DNA of 64,000 nucleotides from Geotrypetes seraphini (GCF_902459505.1 NC_047088.1:220158803-220222802); one strand, 5' to 3'. Shown: positions 47,537 to 59,165, numbered from the stretch's first letter. The notes: generated by a model not told the origin, from the letters alone. Numbers and translations: made by a program.

Positions 47537-48471
47537 CCGTGTTTCCCCGAAAATAAGACCTATCCCAAAAATAAGCCCTAGCATGATTTTCAGGGTAGGT
47601 CTTAATATAAGCCCTACCCCAAAAATAAGTCCGAGTTAGATCGCCCCCCCAACCCCGAAGCCTTTCCTGAATGTCCCCGTGATCTCCCCCAATGCCTCCC
47701 TCCCAACCCCCTGCGCTGCATCTTTCCATCTCTTGCTCGCATCCAAACCCCATCGACCCTCCCACTGAGAGACCGACATACCTCCCTCCAAACAGCAGCA
47801 TCAGCAGCATTTTAAACAGGCTGCTTCGCGGTCTTCTCCCATCGGGTCCTACCCTCTGCCGCATCACTGATGATGTCATTAGCGACACAGCACAGGGAAG
47901 GCCCCGACGGAAGAAGGTCGCAAAGCAGCCTGTTTAGAGTGCTGCTGACACTGCTGTTTGGAGGGAGGTATGGTGGTCTTGCGGTGATGTGGCAGAGGGT
48001 AGGACCCGGCGGGAGAAGACCGTGAAGCAGCCTGTTTAAAGTGCTGCTGATGCTGTTGTTTGGAGGGAGGTATGTCGGTCTCGCGGTGGGAGGGTCGGTA
48101 TGGTTCTGCTGCGCAGGGGGGATGGAAGAGATAGATACTGTCTAAGGGTTCTGCTGCATGGGAGGATGGAGGGATAGAAAGATGCTGCTCAAGGGTTCTG
48201 CTTCACTAGGGGGGGATGGGAGGGAGGGATAGAAAGATGCTGTGCAAGGGTTTTGCTGCATGAAGGGAGGGAAGGAGGAATAGAAAGATGCTGCACAGGG
48301 AAGGCACAAGGGGATGGGTGAGAGGGGAGGCAAGATGCTGCACATGTGGGGGAAGAAAGAAAATTGGATTGTACATGAAAAAAAATAAGACATCCCCCAA
48401 AAATAAGCCCTAGTGCGTTTTTTGGACCCAAAATTAATATAAGACACTGTCTTATTTTGGGGGAAACATAG
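47537..48471. mobile_element. mariner-like non-autonomous element with internal repeats
   Basis: Ends CCGTGTTTCCCCGAAAATAA and an inverse copy ccaaaataagacagtg on the other side, extending over 80-100 bp. TA flanks both sides (47535-47536 and 48472-48473). The interior has its own inverted and direct copies of a gcagcctgtttaaagtgctg unit and about four imperfect copies of a 55-60-bp unit (atagaaagatgctg...) between 48120 and 48330. No transposase frame. Confidence 0.7.
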
Positions 48472-48545
48472 TATATGAACTACAGAAAAATATGGTGCAT
48501 TTTTTATAGATCTTATGATTTTTTCTACATCTCTGTCAAAACCTA

Positions 48546-48703
48546 GGGCTCCTTTTACAAAGGTGTGCTAGCGGTTTTAGCGCATGCTAGCTGCTACCGC
48601 CTCCTTTTAAGCAGGCAATAATTTTTCGGCTAGCACGCGCTATAGCACGTGCTAATCTTGTGCATGGGTTAAAAACGCTAGTGCACCTTAGTAAAAGGAG
48701 CCC
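48546..48703. mobile_element. Harbinger-like MITE, copy 4
   Basis: GGGCTCCTTTTACAAAGG and its inverse. CTA duplication at 48543-48545 and 48704-48706. Confidence 0.85.
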
Positions 48704-48706
48704 CTA

Positions 48707-49317
48707 GTCAGATTTCATCTATCATAGATATAAGTAAAGCTTCAGTATTATGCTTTGATCTGAATCCAAATTGAAATGTATCCAATAAATGGCTTTGTTC
48801 ATCAAATTCTGATAATTAAGAAATAACTAGTTTCTCAGTAACTTTGAAAAAGAACATTAAATTTGAGGCAGGACGAAAATACTCAACCTTACTAGAATCC
48901 AGTGAAGTTTTAGGGGTTTTTTTTTTAAGCAAAGATCTAACTACAGCTCTTTTCAACAGAGTAGTGACCTTGCCTTCCATGAAAGATTTATTAATAAGTG
49001 CCATAGAAGGTACAAGATCCAACTTCAAGTTTCTTGAGTACAGCAGTAGTAGAACATGAGTTTAAAGGGCTGAGTTATTTAATGCTTCAGAAGCCTTACT
49101 AACATCTGAAGCATTAACACGGGTAAAGGCTGTCCAGAGGTCTGGAGTTTCTGAAGGGACCTTATCTTCAAATAGTTTAACAATTTTTTGAATTTATCAT
49201 AAAAATAGTCAGCAAATTGTAGACATGAGGGAGTCAGTTCTGAAAAGTTTGAAGAAACTAAAGCCTTGACAACAGCAAACAACTCCTTTGATTTTTCAGT
49301 ATCAGTACATCTAACCC
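48707..49317 (-). mobile_element. LINE fragment (RT N-terminus)
   Basis: Minus-strand LDLVPSMALINKSFMEGKV then LKRAVVRSLLKK and FRPASNL, the pre-palm RT block of group A-type LINEs. Both ends missing. Confidence 0.68.
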
Positions 49318-49406
49318 CCTCTTCTACGAAACTGCGCTAGCAGTTTCTAGCACGGGGAACCGCGCTGAATGGCCCGCACTGCTCCCGACGCTCATAGAGT
49401 TCCAGG
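49318..49406. mobile_element. truncated foldback MITE
   Basis: cccctcttctacgaaactgc then gctagcagtttctagcac and cgctcatagagttcc: the left half of a Harbinger-like MITE, cut off by the SINE that follows. Confidence 0.55.
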
Positions 49407-49612
49407 AGTGGAGGAGTAGCCTAGTGGTTAGTGCAATGGCCTGGGAACTGGGATTGGATTCCCACTGCAGCTCCTTATGACTCTGGGCAAATTACTTAAC
49501 TCTCCATTATCCCAGGTATAAAATAAGTATATTTATATACTGCAATATGTAAACCACTCTGATTGTAGCCATAGAAAGTGGTATATCGAGTCCCATCTCC
49601 TTTTACCAGAAG
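49407..49612 (+). mobile_element. tRNA-derived SINE
   Basis: Box A-like tagcctagtggttagtgc, box B-like ggattggattccc, body ccttatgactctgggcaaat, tail tatactgcaatatgtaaacc. Confidence 0.82.
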
Positions 49613-51690
49613 ATATAATTACAGTGTCTTATATACTGCAATTCTCTGCAAGGAATCAATGTGGTTTACAATAAGAGTTAGATCAAGTTCCTGAAGTTAC
49701 ATATTTAAGCCTGATTTTGTGGTTGTTAGGGAGAAGAGGTGAAGGGTAGGAGAATGGTTATAGAGAATAGAGATATGCTTTACACTTTTTCCAGAAATCA
49801 AGGTAAGTGATGGATTGTCTTAGGTATATTGGCAGTTTGTTCCAGATAAGAGGTCCTTGGCATTCAAAGGTAGCCTCAAACTTCTTCCGACAAACTTGTT
49901 GAGGAAATGGGAAGGATAGTTTGAAGCGTTGCAATACTTGCGAATTGAAAGAGTGTGGGACTTTAATAGCAGAGGTTAGTCCATCTGAGTTTTCTCCATA
50001 TATTGCTCTATGAACCATGCAGGATATTGCTTGGATTCATATTTTAGTGGCAGCCAGTACAATTGTTCCAATAGCGGACTTGATCTTTCATACTTATTCC
50101 TTCTGAAAATTAATCTGGCAGCAGTGTTTTGTAATAGTTGTAGTCTTTTGTGTTCTTTTTCTGTAATGCTACAATATAATGAATTACAATAGTCCAGGTA
50201 CGATATTAGGACATTTTGTGCCACTGTCCTAAAATTGGCCTGGGTTAGGACTGGTCTTAATTGTCCTCAGTTGTCTCGTCTTGAATAATTTTTTTTTTTA
50301 CTAAGGACTTGATGTGTATTGAAGGTTAAGTTTGAGTCTAGTGTAACTCCCAGTACTCTGGAGGAATTTTCTATCTTTAGTCTCTTCCAGGCACAGAACT
50401 AGAACTTTCCACAGGTGAAAGTATTATAGTCTCCGAACCACAATCGTTTTGCCATGGAATCCTGCTACCGGCCTGAAATGTTCTACTTTAGTCCGGTCAA
50501 GGTTTGCGGCTTTAGGCATGGGTGTTGTGGGATAGAATCCATTTTCTAAGCATGCATTAACAATGTTTATCAACCATAGCAGAAAGCTAGGGGAGGCATG
50601 AATTAGCAGGTTAGCTGGGTGTAGATCTAAGCGACAATGTTTTTTAGATAGTCTCTTCAGTCAGCTAGAGATCTCGACCACTATCTGTCAGCTGGGATCC
50701 CTTCATTCTCACTATATTTGACTGGGTATAGGTCTACTTTATCCTCTGGGTTGTGTGCAATGACCTCACAGTTCTGATTTTTCTTGAAAGTAATGTGCCA
50801 GCTTGTCTGCATCTGATTGCTGTGATATTGAACCTTCTGTTATATTTTGGTGGAGATCAGTGACTTAAAGATGCTAAACAGACATTTGGAGGAATTTTTA
50901 GATTGAGCAATCAGGTTATCATAGTATAATTTTTTTTTCTTTGGTTACTGCTAGAAGTTTGTATCACTTTATTTCTTTCCTCCAGTTGAGATAGTGTTCT
51001 AATTTTTTGTTTTATCTCTCCAGATCCTTTCTGTTTGCCTTACTTTTTTCCTCATAGCCTGAAGCTGTTCAGTGAACCATGGGCTATATTTGCCATTTTG
51101 TTTTCTTGTTTTTATTGGTGCAATTCTATCTAAGACCGATTTTGCCATGCTATAATGCCTTCTTTTATGGCTTTGTGCATTGGCTCTAGTTTTCCAGTAA
51201 TTTCCATCCAGCATTCCCCTGTGAGGATTTTGCCATGTTTTTCAATGTATTTTGTTTCCGTTATTGTCTGTACTGTTGTTCTGGGTATTTTTAGGTAGAA
51301 GCTCAGGAGAGGATGATCCAACCAGATAATTGGTTCCCATTCTATATGATCAATTAGCTTGTGATTTGGTCTATTTGTTGAGTGTGGGATGAAATCTAGA
51401 CTACGTCCACCTTTGTGAGTAGGGACCTGTGGGAAAGTGGTGAGTTCAAGTTGTTCCATCAAGCTTTGGTAGGTGTGCACTTTTGGATCATCTTGTATTA
51501 CATATAGGTTTAAGTCTCCTATGCAGATTAGGTTTATTGGTGGCATAGCTTGAGATCAGATTAGTGATTTTAATCTTCTACCGTGTTCTAGTTACCTGCT
51601 GGTCTATATATTAACAGCAGTTTTATGTCTTAACCTCCTTGGTTTTGTAAAGAAAAGAATGATTTGTACAATAGAAGGCAGCCCCCACCT
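49613..51690 (-). mobile_element. LINE (group B) remnant, main part
   Basis: Minus-strand pieces in correct order for a LINE: endonuclease traces with LICIGDLNLYV and LDHPLLSFYLKIP (51.55-51.13 kb); a linker with KYSPWFTEQLQAMRKKVRQT; and a C-terminus with YLDYCNSLYC, LLQNTAARLIF, LYWLPLKYE and GPLIWNKLPIYLR. The RT core between is badly decayed. L2/Rex-like by these motifs. Confidence 0.75.
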
Positions 51691-51699
51691 CTTCTGCTT

Positions 51700-53815
51700 T
51701 TTCCGGTAGATATAATAGACATCTCAGAGACCTGGTGGAAGGAGGACAATCAATGGGAACAAATTTAAACCGCAACGATAAGAGTAGATCAAATTGGGGG
51801 GGGGGGGGGGTGATTGTGCTATATGTTAAAGAGGGAATTGAATCAAACAAAATAAACATTCTGAGCAACACAGATAGCAGTGTGAATATGGATAGAAATT
51901 CCATGTGGGAAGGGAAGGAATATATGAGCAGACAGAAGAAATGTTTACAGAGATTAGGAAAGCTTGCGAATTGGGCAATAGTATAATAATGGGTGATTTC
52001 AACCAAGGCTGTGGAGTCGGAGTTGAGGAGTCGGAGACAATTTTGGATACTGGAGTTGGAATGGTGGGTACCAGAAACTGAGGAGTCGATTCCACAGCCC
52101 TGATTTCAACTACCAACTTTTTACTAATCTCTTACTCAAAATAACAAACAGAAGTCTATAACCAACCAGAGTGTACTACTAAATCATTGAAGTTTGAGGG
52201 AAAATCCACTGGGTGGTTTCAACTACCCCAACACTGACTGGATAAATGCTGTATCAAGGAATGCTAGGGAGGTAAAATTCCTAGATGTCATAAATGACTG
52301 CTTCTTGAAGCAACTGGTCCAGGAACCCATAAGAGGGGGGAATTATTTTAAATTTGGTCCTTAGTAGAATGCAGGACATAGTATGGGAGGTAACTGTGTT
52401 GGGCCCACTGGGAAACAGTGATCATAACATGATCAAATTTGAGCTGATTTCTTTAGCGATGTCACTCCAGTAATCTACTGTAGTGGCATATAATTTTTGC
52501 AAGGGCGACTACGATAAAATAAGGAAAATGATTAAAAAGAAACTAAAAGGGTCTGTGGCAAAAGGTCAGAAGTGTAAACCAGGCATGGATGTTGCCCAAA
52601 AACATCATGGAAGCGCAGACCAGATATATTCTACATATTAACAAAGGTGGAATGAAGAGAAAATGGGAGCCGGTGTGGTTTAAAGACAATGTGAAAGAGG
52701 CTATTACAGCTAAGAAAACATCCTTTAAAGAATGAAAAAAGGATACCAATGAAGAAAATAAGAAGAGGCATAAGCACTGGCAAGTTAGATGCAAAGCATT
52801 GCTAAAGAAAGCTAAACAAGAATATGAAGAACAACTTGCCAAAGGCACAAAAACTCATAGTAACAATTTTTTTTTAGGTACATCAAAAGCAGAAAATACA
52901 TGAGGGAATCTGTGGGACCTTTGGAAATTGAAAGATTGGGTGTCCAAATGGCAGATGAAATCCAAAGTGGACAAAAGCAAAGTGATGCCCTTTGGGAAGA
53001 ATAATCCAAATCATAGTTATCGGATGCTAGGGACCACCTTGGGGGTCAGTGCTCATGAAAAGGATCTGGGTGTCATTATAGACAATACGCTGAAGTCTTT
53101 CGCCCAATGTGCGGCGGCGGCCAAGAAGGGAAACAGGATGCTAGAAATGATTAAAAAGGGATGATTAACAAGATTAAGAATGTTATAATGCCTCTGCATC
53201 GCTCAATGGTGCGACCTCACCTTGAATATTGCATTCAGTTCTAGTCTCCTTATCTCAAAAAAGATATAGCAGCAATAGAAAAAGTTCATAGAAGAGTGAC
53301 CAAGATGATAAAGGGGATGGAACTCCTCTCGTATGATGAAAAACTAAAAATGTTAGGGCTTTTCAGCTTGGAAGAGATGGCTAAGGGGAGATATGAATGA
53401 AGTCTATAAAATCCTGAGTGGTGTAGGACGAGTACAAGTGGATTTTTTTACTGCATCAAGATTTACAAAGACTAAGGGCAACACAATGAATACAGAGTAA
53501 TACTTTTAAAACCAATAGGAGGAAATATTATTTTCACACAGAGAATAGTTAAACTCTGGAACTCGTTGCCAGAGGATGTAGTAAGAACAGCTAATGTAGC
53601 TGGTTTTAAAAAAGGTTTGGACAAATTCCTGGAGGAAAAATCCATAGTCTGCTGTTGAGACAGACATGGGACGGTAGCATGGAATGCTGCTACTATTTGG
53701 GTTTTTGCCAGGTACTTGCGAGTTGGAATGGCCTTCGCAAAGATGGAATACTGGGCTAGATGGACCATTGGTCTGACCCAGTAAGACCATTCTTGATTGT
53801 ACCCAGGTGGACAAA
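51700..53815 (+). mobile_element. CR1 LINE with internal deletion, inserted in the group B LINE
   Basis: Plus strand: endonuclease traces (DISETWWKEDNQWEQ; 'NYPNTDWINAVSRNAREVKF'; SDHNMIKFE), then linker, then a jump at about 52925 straight to 'LKDWVSKWQMKSKVDKSKVM' after the missing RT palm, and on to FAQCAAAAKKGNRMLEMIKK and the 3' tail 'gatggaccattggtctgacc'. Many stops. A 99-bp hAT MITE interrupts the endonuclease. Confidence 0.85.
52004..52102. mobile_element. hAT mini-element inside CR1
   Basis: CAAGGCTGTGGAGTCG ... CGATTCCACAGCCCTG, 99 bp, flanked by ATTTCAAC at 51996-52003 and 52103-52110. Removing it restores the CR1 word gatttcaactacc. Confidence 0.9.
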
Positions 53816-53849
53816 GATCAGCTAGCACTGGGGAGTCATAGTCCTGTAT

Positions 53850-54640
53850 CTACTATACATATTATCCCTACTTGCAATCAGATTTTTTGTTATTACAGTT
53901 TTGTTGCAGACTGAGCATGCATTCATGTACAAACACTCTATTGGAAATTGAGTTTGTGGTTTTGTTTCCCCTGTTTTATTTCCATACACTCTACTGGTAC
54001 ATAATCATCTTCTGATTATAATTCTGCAGTCTATATAATTTGTTCTATGTTCTTATAGTCTCTGCTCTTGTATTGGCAGGGTATTATGGGTTTTGTCTTC
54101 CTAGTATATCCATTCTTGATAGTATCTGGTCTGGCTGGGGTTCTTGATTCAAGTGAGAATTGTGTTTGATTTTTAGTGCTCTAATTAAAGATAGTTTATT
54201 GCATTTCAGGATGGTATGAGTCTGGTTGTAGCTATTTTGGGAGTTTCTATCCATTAGCTCTACTTTAATTAAGATTATACTTTTGTCAGACTTGTTATCA
54301 GTGTCCATTTCATCCTGGATCTTATTCTATGGACTACAATTGTGGGGTTTAAGGCTTTAATTGAACATAATTCTGTCTTTAGTATATCAGTATACTTCTG
54401 ATAGTGTTTCTAGTAGATATTATTTCTATCCAGGATTTAATTTTTAGGTTAAAGATTTTTAGGTCAGCACTCTTAGTAACTATTCTGGTACGCTCTATCT
54501 TAGCAAGCTTACAGTCATTAAACTTATAAGACTCGATAAATTGATACTTTAAGGGACATAAGAATTACTGCTGCTTTAAATAAATATTGTAATAAACAGG
54601 CTTTCCAGTTATAGGAAAAAGTGTTTTATCAGACTTAAAA
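53850..54640 (-). mobile_element. probable 5' part of the group B LINE
   Basis: A minus-strand frame at 54308-54084 (LSLIRALKIKHNSHLNQEPQ) has the look of the leader before a LINE endonuclease. Its place just beyond the CR1 suggests it belongs to 49613-51690, split by the CR1. Inference from position. Confidence 0.4.
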
Positions 54641-54649
54641 TATCAATGT

Positions 54650-54840
54650 CCATAATCTGCTATTGAGACAGACATCAGGGAAGCCACTGCTTGCCCTTGG
54701 ATCAGTAGCATGGAATGTTGCTATTAGGTTTCTGCCAGGTACTTGTGACCTGGATTGACTACTGTTGGAAACAGGATACAGGGCTAGATGGACCATTGAT
54801 CAGACCCAGTATAGCTATTCTTATGTTCTTATGAAAACAC
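54650..54840 (+). mobile_element. CR1 3' tail
   Basis: Near copy of 53620-53815: gggctagatggaccattgat, cagacccagtatagctattc and final ttatgttcttatg octamers. Confidence 0.8.
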
Positions 54841-55038
54841 TTCAACTGCAATTGAATATATGTATTAATAGTTTGGGACACAGGTGAGAACAATAGATGT
54901 ACAGGCAGTCTACAACATGGGAACAACTAAAAGAATGGCCTTCATTTCTGTTTGTTGATTACTATGTGTGCATATATAAAATCTTGAAGATTTGAAATTG
55001 CACTACTCAACAGGGGTAAAAAATATTTAGAAAACCTA

Positions 55039-55212
55039 GGGCTCCTTTTACGAAAGCGCGTTAGGGCCTTAACGCACGGAATAGCGCACGCTAAATTGCC
55101 GCGCATGCTAGCCACTACCGCCTCCTTTTGAGCAGGTGGTAGATTTTCAGCTAGCGCACGCTAATCCAGTGCGTGCGCTATAACGCTTAGCGCACCTTCC
55201 CATAAGGAGCCC
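55039..55212. mobile_element. Harbinger-like MITE, copy 5
   Basis: GGGCTCCTTTTACGAAAG and inverse end. CTA duplication at 55036-55038 and 55213-55215. Confidence 0.85.
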
Positions 55213-55215
55213 CTA

Positions 55216-56065
55216 GTGTCAGCTAAAAAAAAATTTAGAATACAAAGAATTATGCCCCTTTTTGTGAGGAGTTTTTGCTTATTTTGCTTTTTCGTTTCTC
55301 TGACAGGGCTTATGCTCCTCACCAATCAGAAGAATAAAACAGAAAACAGGGAGAAAAATCTTTTTCAATAAAGCTGCAAAGCAAAGGAGAAAAAGGATAA
55401 GAGGAAAAGAGCAAATTTGGGCTCTCAGAGGTCAGAGGACACACAGGCCCTCTGATCTTGCAATGAACAGCTAGGGATAAAAACCCAGGGAGCAAACAGA
55501 AGAGAAAAAAAAATGAATCAAGTTCAACCGCAAAAGGCAGGACTGAAAGGATCTGTAAATAGGCTTCCTTCCAGCTTTATAAGATCTGGGAATTGTCTGG
55601 GAACAAAGCTTGTCACTGAGATAGGGAAAGCAGGGAGGAAAACCCACTACCCTGAAATCAGGAAAATTAAGCCCTTGGATCTACCATCCTTTAAATTAAG
55701 AAGAGTGTACAGTATATGCTTGGCCTAGAAGAAAAGGACAGCAGAGACAGAAGCGCCTTCCCAGATGAGAAAAGAAAAGATAGAATGGGTTAGCCTTAAA
55801 CAGTTGGAGAGAAGAAAACAGGCGAGATGAGTTCCTATCGCTCCAGTTATAACTCCAGGAGCAAAGCACACAGTACATGTACTAGGAATCTTACAGCTTC
55901 CTTTGCTTTTTGGGGAGCTATTTTATTTTATTTTTATTTCCCCACACCCCCAATCAGCTTTCTTTTCCTTTTTTTCACTTTGTCCAGTCACTCTCCCCCA
56001 TTCCTTCTGTTCGAAGCTGCCCAGCAGCAGCAGAGAACCAAAGACTGCCGCTGCGCTCACACATT
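55216..56065. other. unclassified purine-rich intron sequence
   Basis: ARL6IP6 intron 2. No family recognised; purine-rich from about 55320 to 55830. Confidence 0.4.
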
Positions 56066-56066
56066 A

Positions 56067-56178
56067 ACGGCCTCTTTTACAAAGCCACGCTAGCAGCTGC
56101 CGCAGAGAAACAGCCCCGAAGCCCTTTAATTCTCTATGGTTTTCAGGGCCGCTAGCGCGGCTTTGTAAAAGAGGCCGT
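56067..56178. mobile_element. short Harbinger-like foldback element
   Basis: ACGGCCTCTTTTACAAAGCC and GGCTTTGTAAAAGAGGCCGT are exact inverse ends of a 112-bp palindromic element. A clear target duplication is not visible. Confidence 0.72.
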
Positions 56179-56225
56179 CACTGTAGCAGTGCCATCTCTT
56201 CTCAGCCCAGTCTAGGCCATGTGCC

Positions 56226-56462
56226 AATGTTTATTTATTTATTCCATTTTCTATACCGTTCTCCCAGGGAAGCTCAGAATGGTTTAAATGAATTTATTTA
56301 GGTACTCGAGCATTTTTCCCTGTCTGTCCTGGTGGGCTCACAATCTTTGTACCTGGGGCAATGGAGGGATTAAATGGCTTGCCCAGGGAGCAGCGTGGGT
56401 TTGAACCCACAATCTCAGGGTAATGAGACTGCAGCTTTAACCACTGCGACACACTGGACCAA
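56226..56462 (-). mobile_element. tRNA-derived SINE
   Basis: Reverse of the 17410/18050 SINE: tail ctataccgttctcccaggg, body, box B gggtttgaacccac and box A-like 'gtggttaaagctgca' in reverse. It lies 363 bp from ARL6IP6 exon 2. Confidence 0.88.
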
Positions 56463-56824
56463 GCTGTCTAGGAAAACAGATTTGACTTTGACACTGTGGG
56501 AGGATGTTTAGTATTTTTCCATTCCTGTTAAGAGTACTTTCTATGCTCTAGGCATAAAAGAATTGCTTGTTGTACCAGCTCAAACTAACCTTATCTACAT
56601 TTCACTGGTTATCCCTTTAGGCAGATTTTGTGCAGATTGATCAAATGTTTCTATTTCCTGGTCATTGCTTATACTCCGTCTCTGATGATCCCAAGCCCAG
56701 TCTTCAAAGCAAAAATATTAAGAAAAAATTGACGACACACATTCAGAAAAGTTACATAGATAAAGAGCTCATATAACCAAGATCTACAAAGCAATTCTCA
56801 GTTTCTGAAATGGAGGTATCATAC

Positions 56825-56878
56825 CTAATAAACTAGTTTCTAACCCATCATCACGTCTTTCTTTTTCAGACCGAAGAT
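56825..56878 (-). CDS. ARL6IP6: ARL6IP6 coding exon 2 (54-bp micro-exon)
   Basis: The pyrimidine-rich acceptor CATTCTTTGTGTTTGCAG precedes the exon and GTATGATACC follows it. The exon enters in phase 1, completing Asp with the G left by exon 1. It encodes (D)LRSEKERRDDGLETSLL and leaves G in phase 1. It corresponds to the acidic linker ELHAENLKNEDDVDTGLLG of the human protein, with the conserved D-D and final L-L-G. It is the least conserved exon and too short for any ORF scan; the call rests on phase agreement at both ends, position between exons 1 and 3, and the linker similarity. Confidence 0.88.
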
Positions 56879-57394
56879 CTGCAAACACAAAGAATGAGTT
56901 TTCATTACATATGTCAAAACATGCGTACACAAACCCCCCCATGCTTTTTAATAATTAGAAGTTGACAGAGCCAGAGGTACAGTACATTGAAAATATTCTT
57001 GGCGCATTGAACCATAAATGAAGCCATAGTGGTGATTCTCCCACAGCAAATGAACCAAAGCCCATTCAATTCCTATAGGTTTCAGTCCATTTGCCTTGGG
57101 AGAATCACTACTGTGGCATTGCAAAAGGTGCTCTAAGTTAAATACAAGAATAATTCTACCGATGGGGCAAAGAAATAGAATGAATCTTCTTTGGGGAGAA
57201 ATAGAAGTAAAGGTGTTTGGGTTATTTTTGTATTTTTTGTGTACACAGTGCTGAGCAATGCTCAAATCATTTGATTGTGTAGTGATTAGGATTCCACTTG
57301 CATTTCTATCATTCTCAGTCAGTTCTTGCCAAACAATAATATAATTATATACACCCAATGTCACAAAATCCCATACTGAACTCAAGTGTTACAC

Positions 57395-57550
57395 TAATCC
57401 AGTCACTCCTTTCTCCCTTCCCCATTTCTCCCTTCATAACTCTGCCCTCCTCAAACTGCTATAATATAGTATATACATTCCTACCTTATATTGTAAGTCG
57501 CCTTGAACCTGTTTAAGCATAGTGCAGCTCAGAAATACTAGATTAGATAT
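57395..57550 (+). mobile_element. LINE/SINE 3' tail
   Basis: ttatattgtaagtcgccttg then aacctg ... aaatactagattagat resembles the tail at 21190-21249. Confidence 0.5.
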
Positions 57551-57712
57551 AAAAAAATAAGTAGTTTTGAAAGTGCCCAATTCTCTTTGGTGATGGTGGT
57601 ACTGCTGTTTCTCACCCACTGTCCCAGCCCATGTTCATCTGAATGTTATACGGATAGGCCATTGTGGCTTCTGATGTTGAATTTGATGACTGTCAAACAA
57701 ATGTAATAGCAT

Positions 57713-58600
57713 AAGCACTGCCATATTGGGTCAGACCAAAGGTCCATCAGTTGTCAATCCAGGTCAAAAGTACCTGGCAAGACCCCAAAAGAGTAAAACA
57801 GTTTTTATGCTGCCTTTTTTTTAGAAATAAGTACCGGTAGTAGATTTCCCCAGGCCCATTTTAATATAACAGCTTATGGACTTTTAGGAAATTATCTAAA
57901 TCTTTCTTAAACCTTGCTAATCTAACTGCTTTTACCACATTCTCAGGTAATGAATTAACATAGTAGATGACAGCAGATAAAGAACCGAATGGTCCATCCA
58001 GTCTGCCCAACCCAATTCAAAGAATTCCAGAGGTTAATTACATGCTGAATAAAGAAATATTTTCTCTGTTTAATGTGGACTAGGATACGGTTGAATTAGT
58101 TTTCTTATATTATGTTAATTCCCATTTGGGAATTTACATTTTGTATTTTTTTTGTGTGTTCATTCATGTATGTTTGTTACAGAGATAATGTAATGAATAA
58201 TCCAATAAATAAAGGAAAAAAAAAAAAAGAAATATTTTCTCTGGTTTGTTTTATATTTACTACTTATATAAGCTTCACTACATTGTCTCCTAGCCCTAGT
58301 ATTTTTTGGAAAGGGTAAACAAGCTATTAATATCTACCCCACTCTGTATTTTATAGATCTCTATCATATCTCCATGAGCCACCTCTTCTTCAATCTGAAG
58401 AGCCCTAGCTACTTTAGTGTTTCCTCATAGGGAAATCATCCCATTTATAATTTTTATCACCCTTCTCTGTACTTTTCCTAATTCTGCCATATCTTTTCTG
58501 AGATGTGGTGACTAGAATTGCACAATTATTTAAGGTGCAGTCTCACCATGAAACAATACAGAGGCATTATAACATATTATTTCATACACCACATAAAATT
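57713..58600 (-). mobile_element. CR1 LINE 3' fragment, twice interrupted
   Basis: 3' tail at 57713-57760 (ttgggtcagaccaaaggtcc), then reversed C-terminal CR1 coding sequence up to about 58600. An unrelated CR1 tail piece sits at 57957-58020 and an L1-like tail at 58069-58225. Confidence 0.8.
58069..58225 (+). mobile_element. L1-like 3' tail with 18-bp duplication
   Basis: 157 bp ending in poly(A), flanked by AAAGAAATATTTTCTCTG at 58051-58068 and 58226-58243. This is the signature of L1-type target-primed insertion. Confidence 0.82.
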
Positions 58601-58632
58601 CAATAGGCTGCAAGTTGTCCTCCATTCATATA

Positions 58633-58768
58633 CCCTCTCCTTTACTAACGCGTAGCATGAGTTTTAGCGCCGGCAGTGGCAGTAACTGCTCCGACGCTCA
58701 TAGGAATTCTATGAACGGGTGCAGTTACCGCCACTAAAACTCATGCTATGCATTAGCAAAGGAGAGGG
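58633..58768. mobile_element. foldback MITE, copy with ATA duplication
   Basis: CCCTCTCCTTTACTAACG and inverse end, 136 bp. ATA flanks at 58630-58632 and 58769-58771. Confidence 0.75.
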
Positions 58769-59002
58769 ATAGTTAGGATAAAAACTTGTATTGAAAAAAA
58801 AAATGCACTGTTAAGTTTAACTATGGCAAATTGTAACCTGTAAACCCTATATTTGTTGGTACAAGACCCCTAGTTAGGATAGACACCTTGCAAATTGTAA
58901 CCTGTTAACTATATAATATGTATATTTAACCTGTCACCTGTTCAAGTTCTTTGGGGACAACGGGATAGAAAATAAATTAAAGATGCTCTAGATAGAACAA
59001 GG

Positions 59003-59165
59003 ATTCCCAATTTGAGCTCTCACTATACATGCAGCGAGTCAGGTTTTCAGGAAATGAGTATCTATCTACCAGTGATTATGAACCATCTCCATTGTATGCA
59101 AATTTATCTCATGCATATTTATTATAGATACCTGACAACTTAACTGGCTGCATGTGTACCAAGGA
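59003..59165. mobile_element. degraded hAT-type foldback
   Basis: Contains tcaggttttcaggaaatgag ... tatgcaaatttatctcatgc, akin to the CAGGGGTG foldbacks but too decayed to show ends. Confidence 0.5.
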
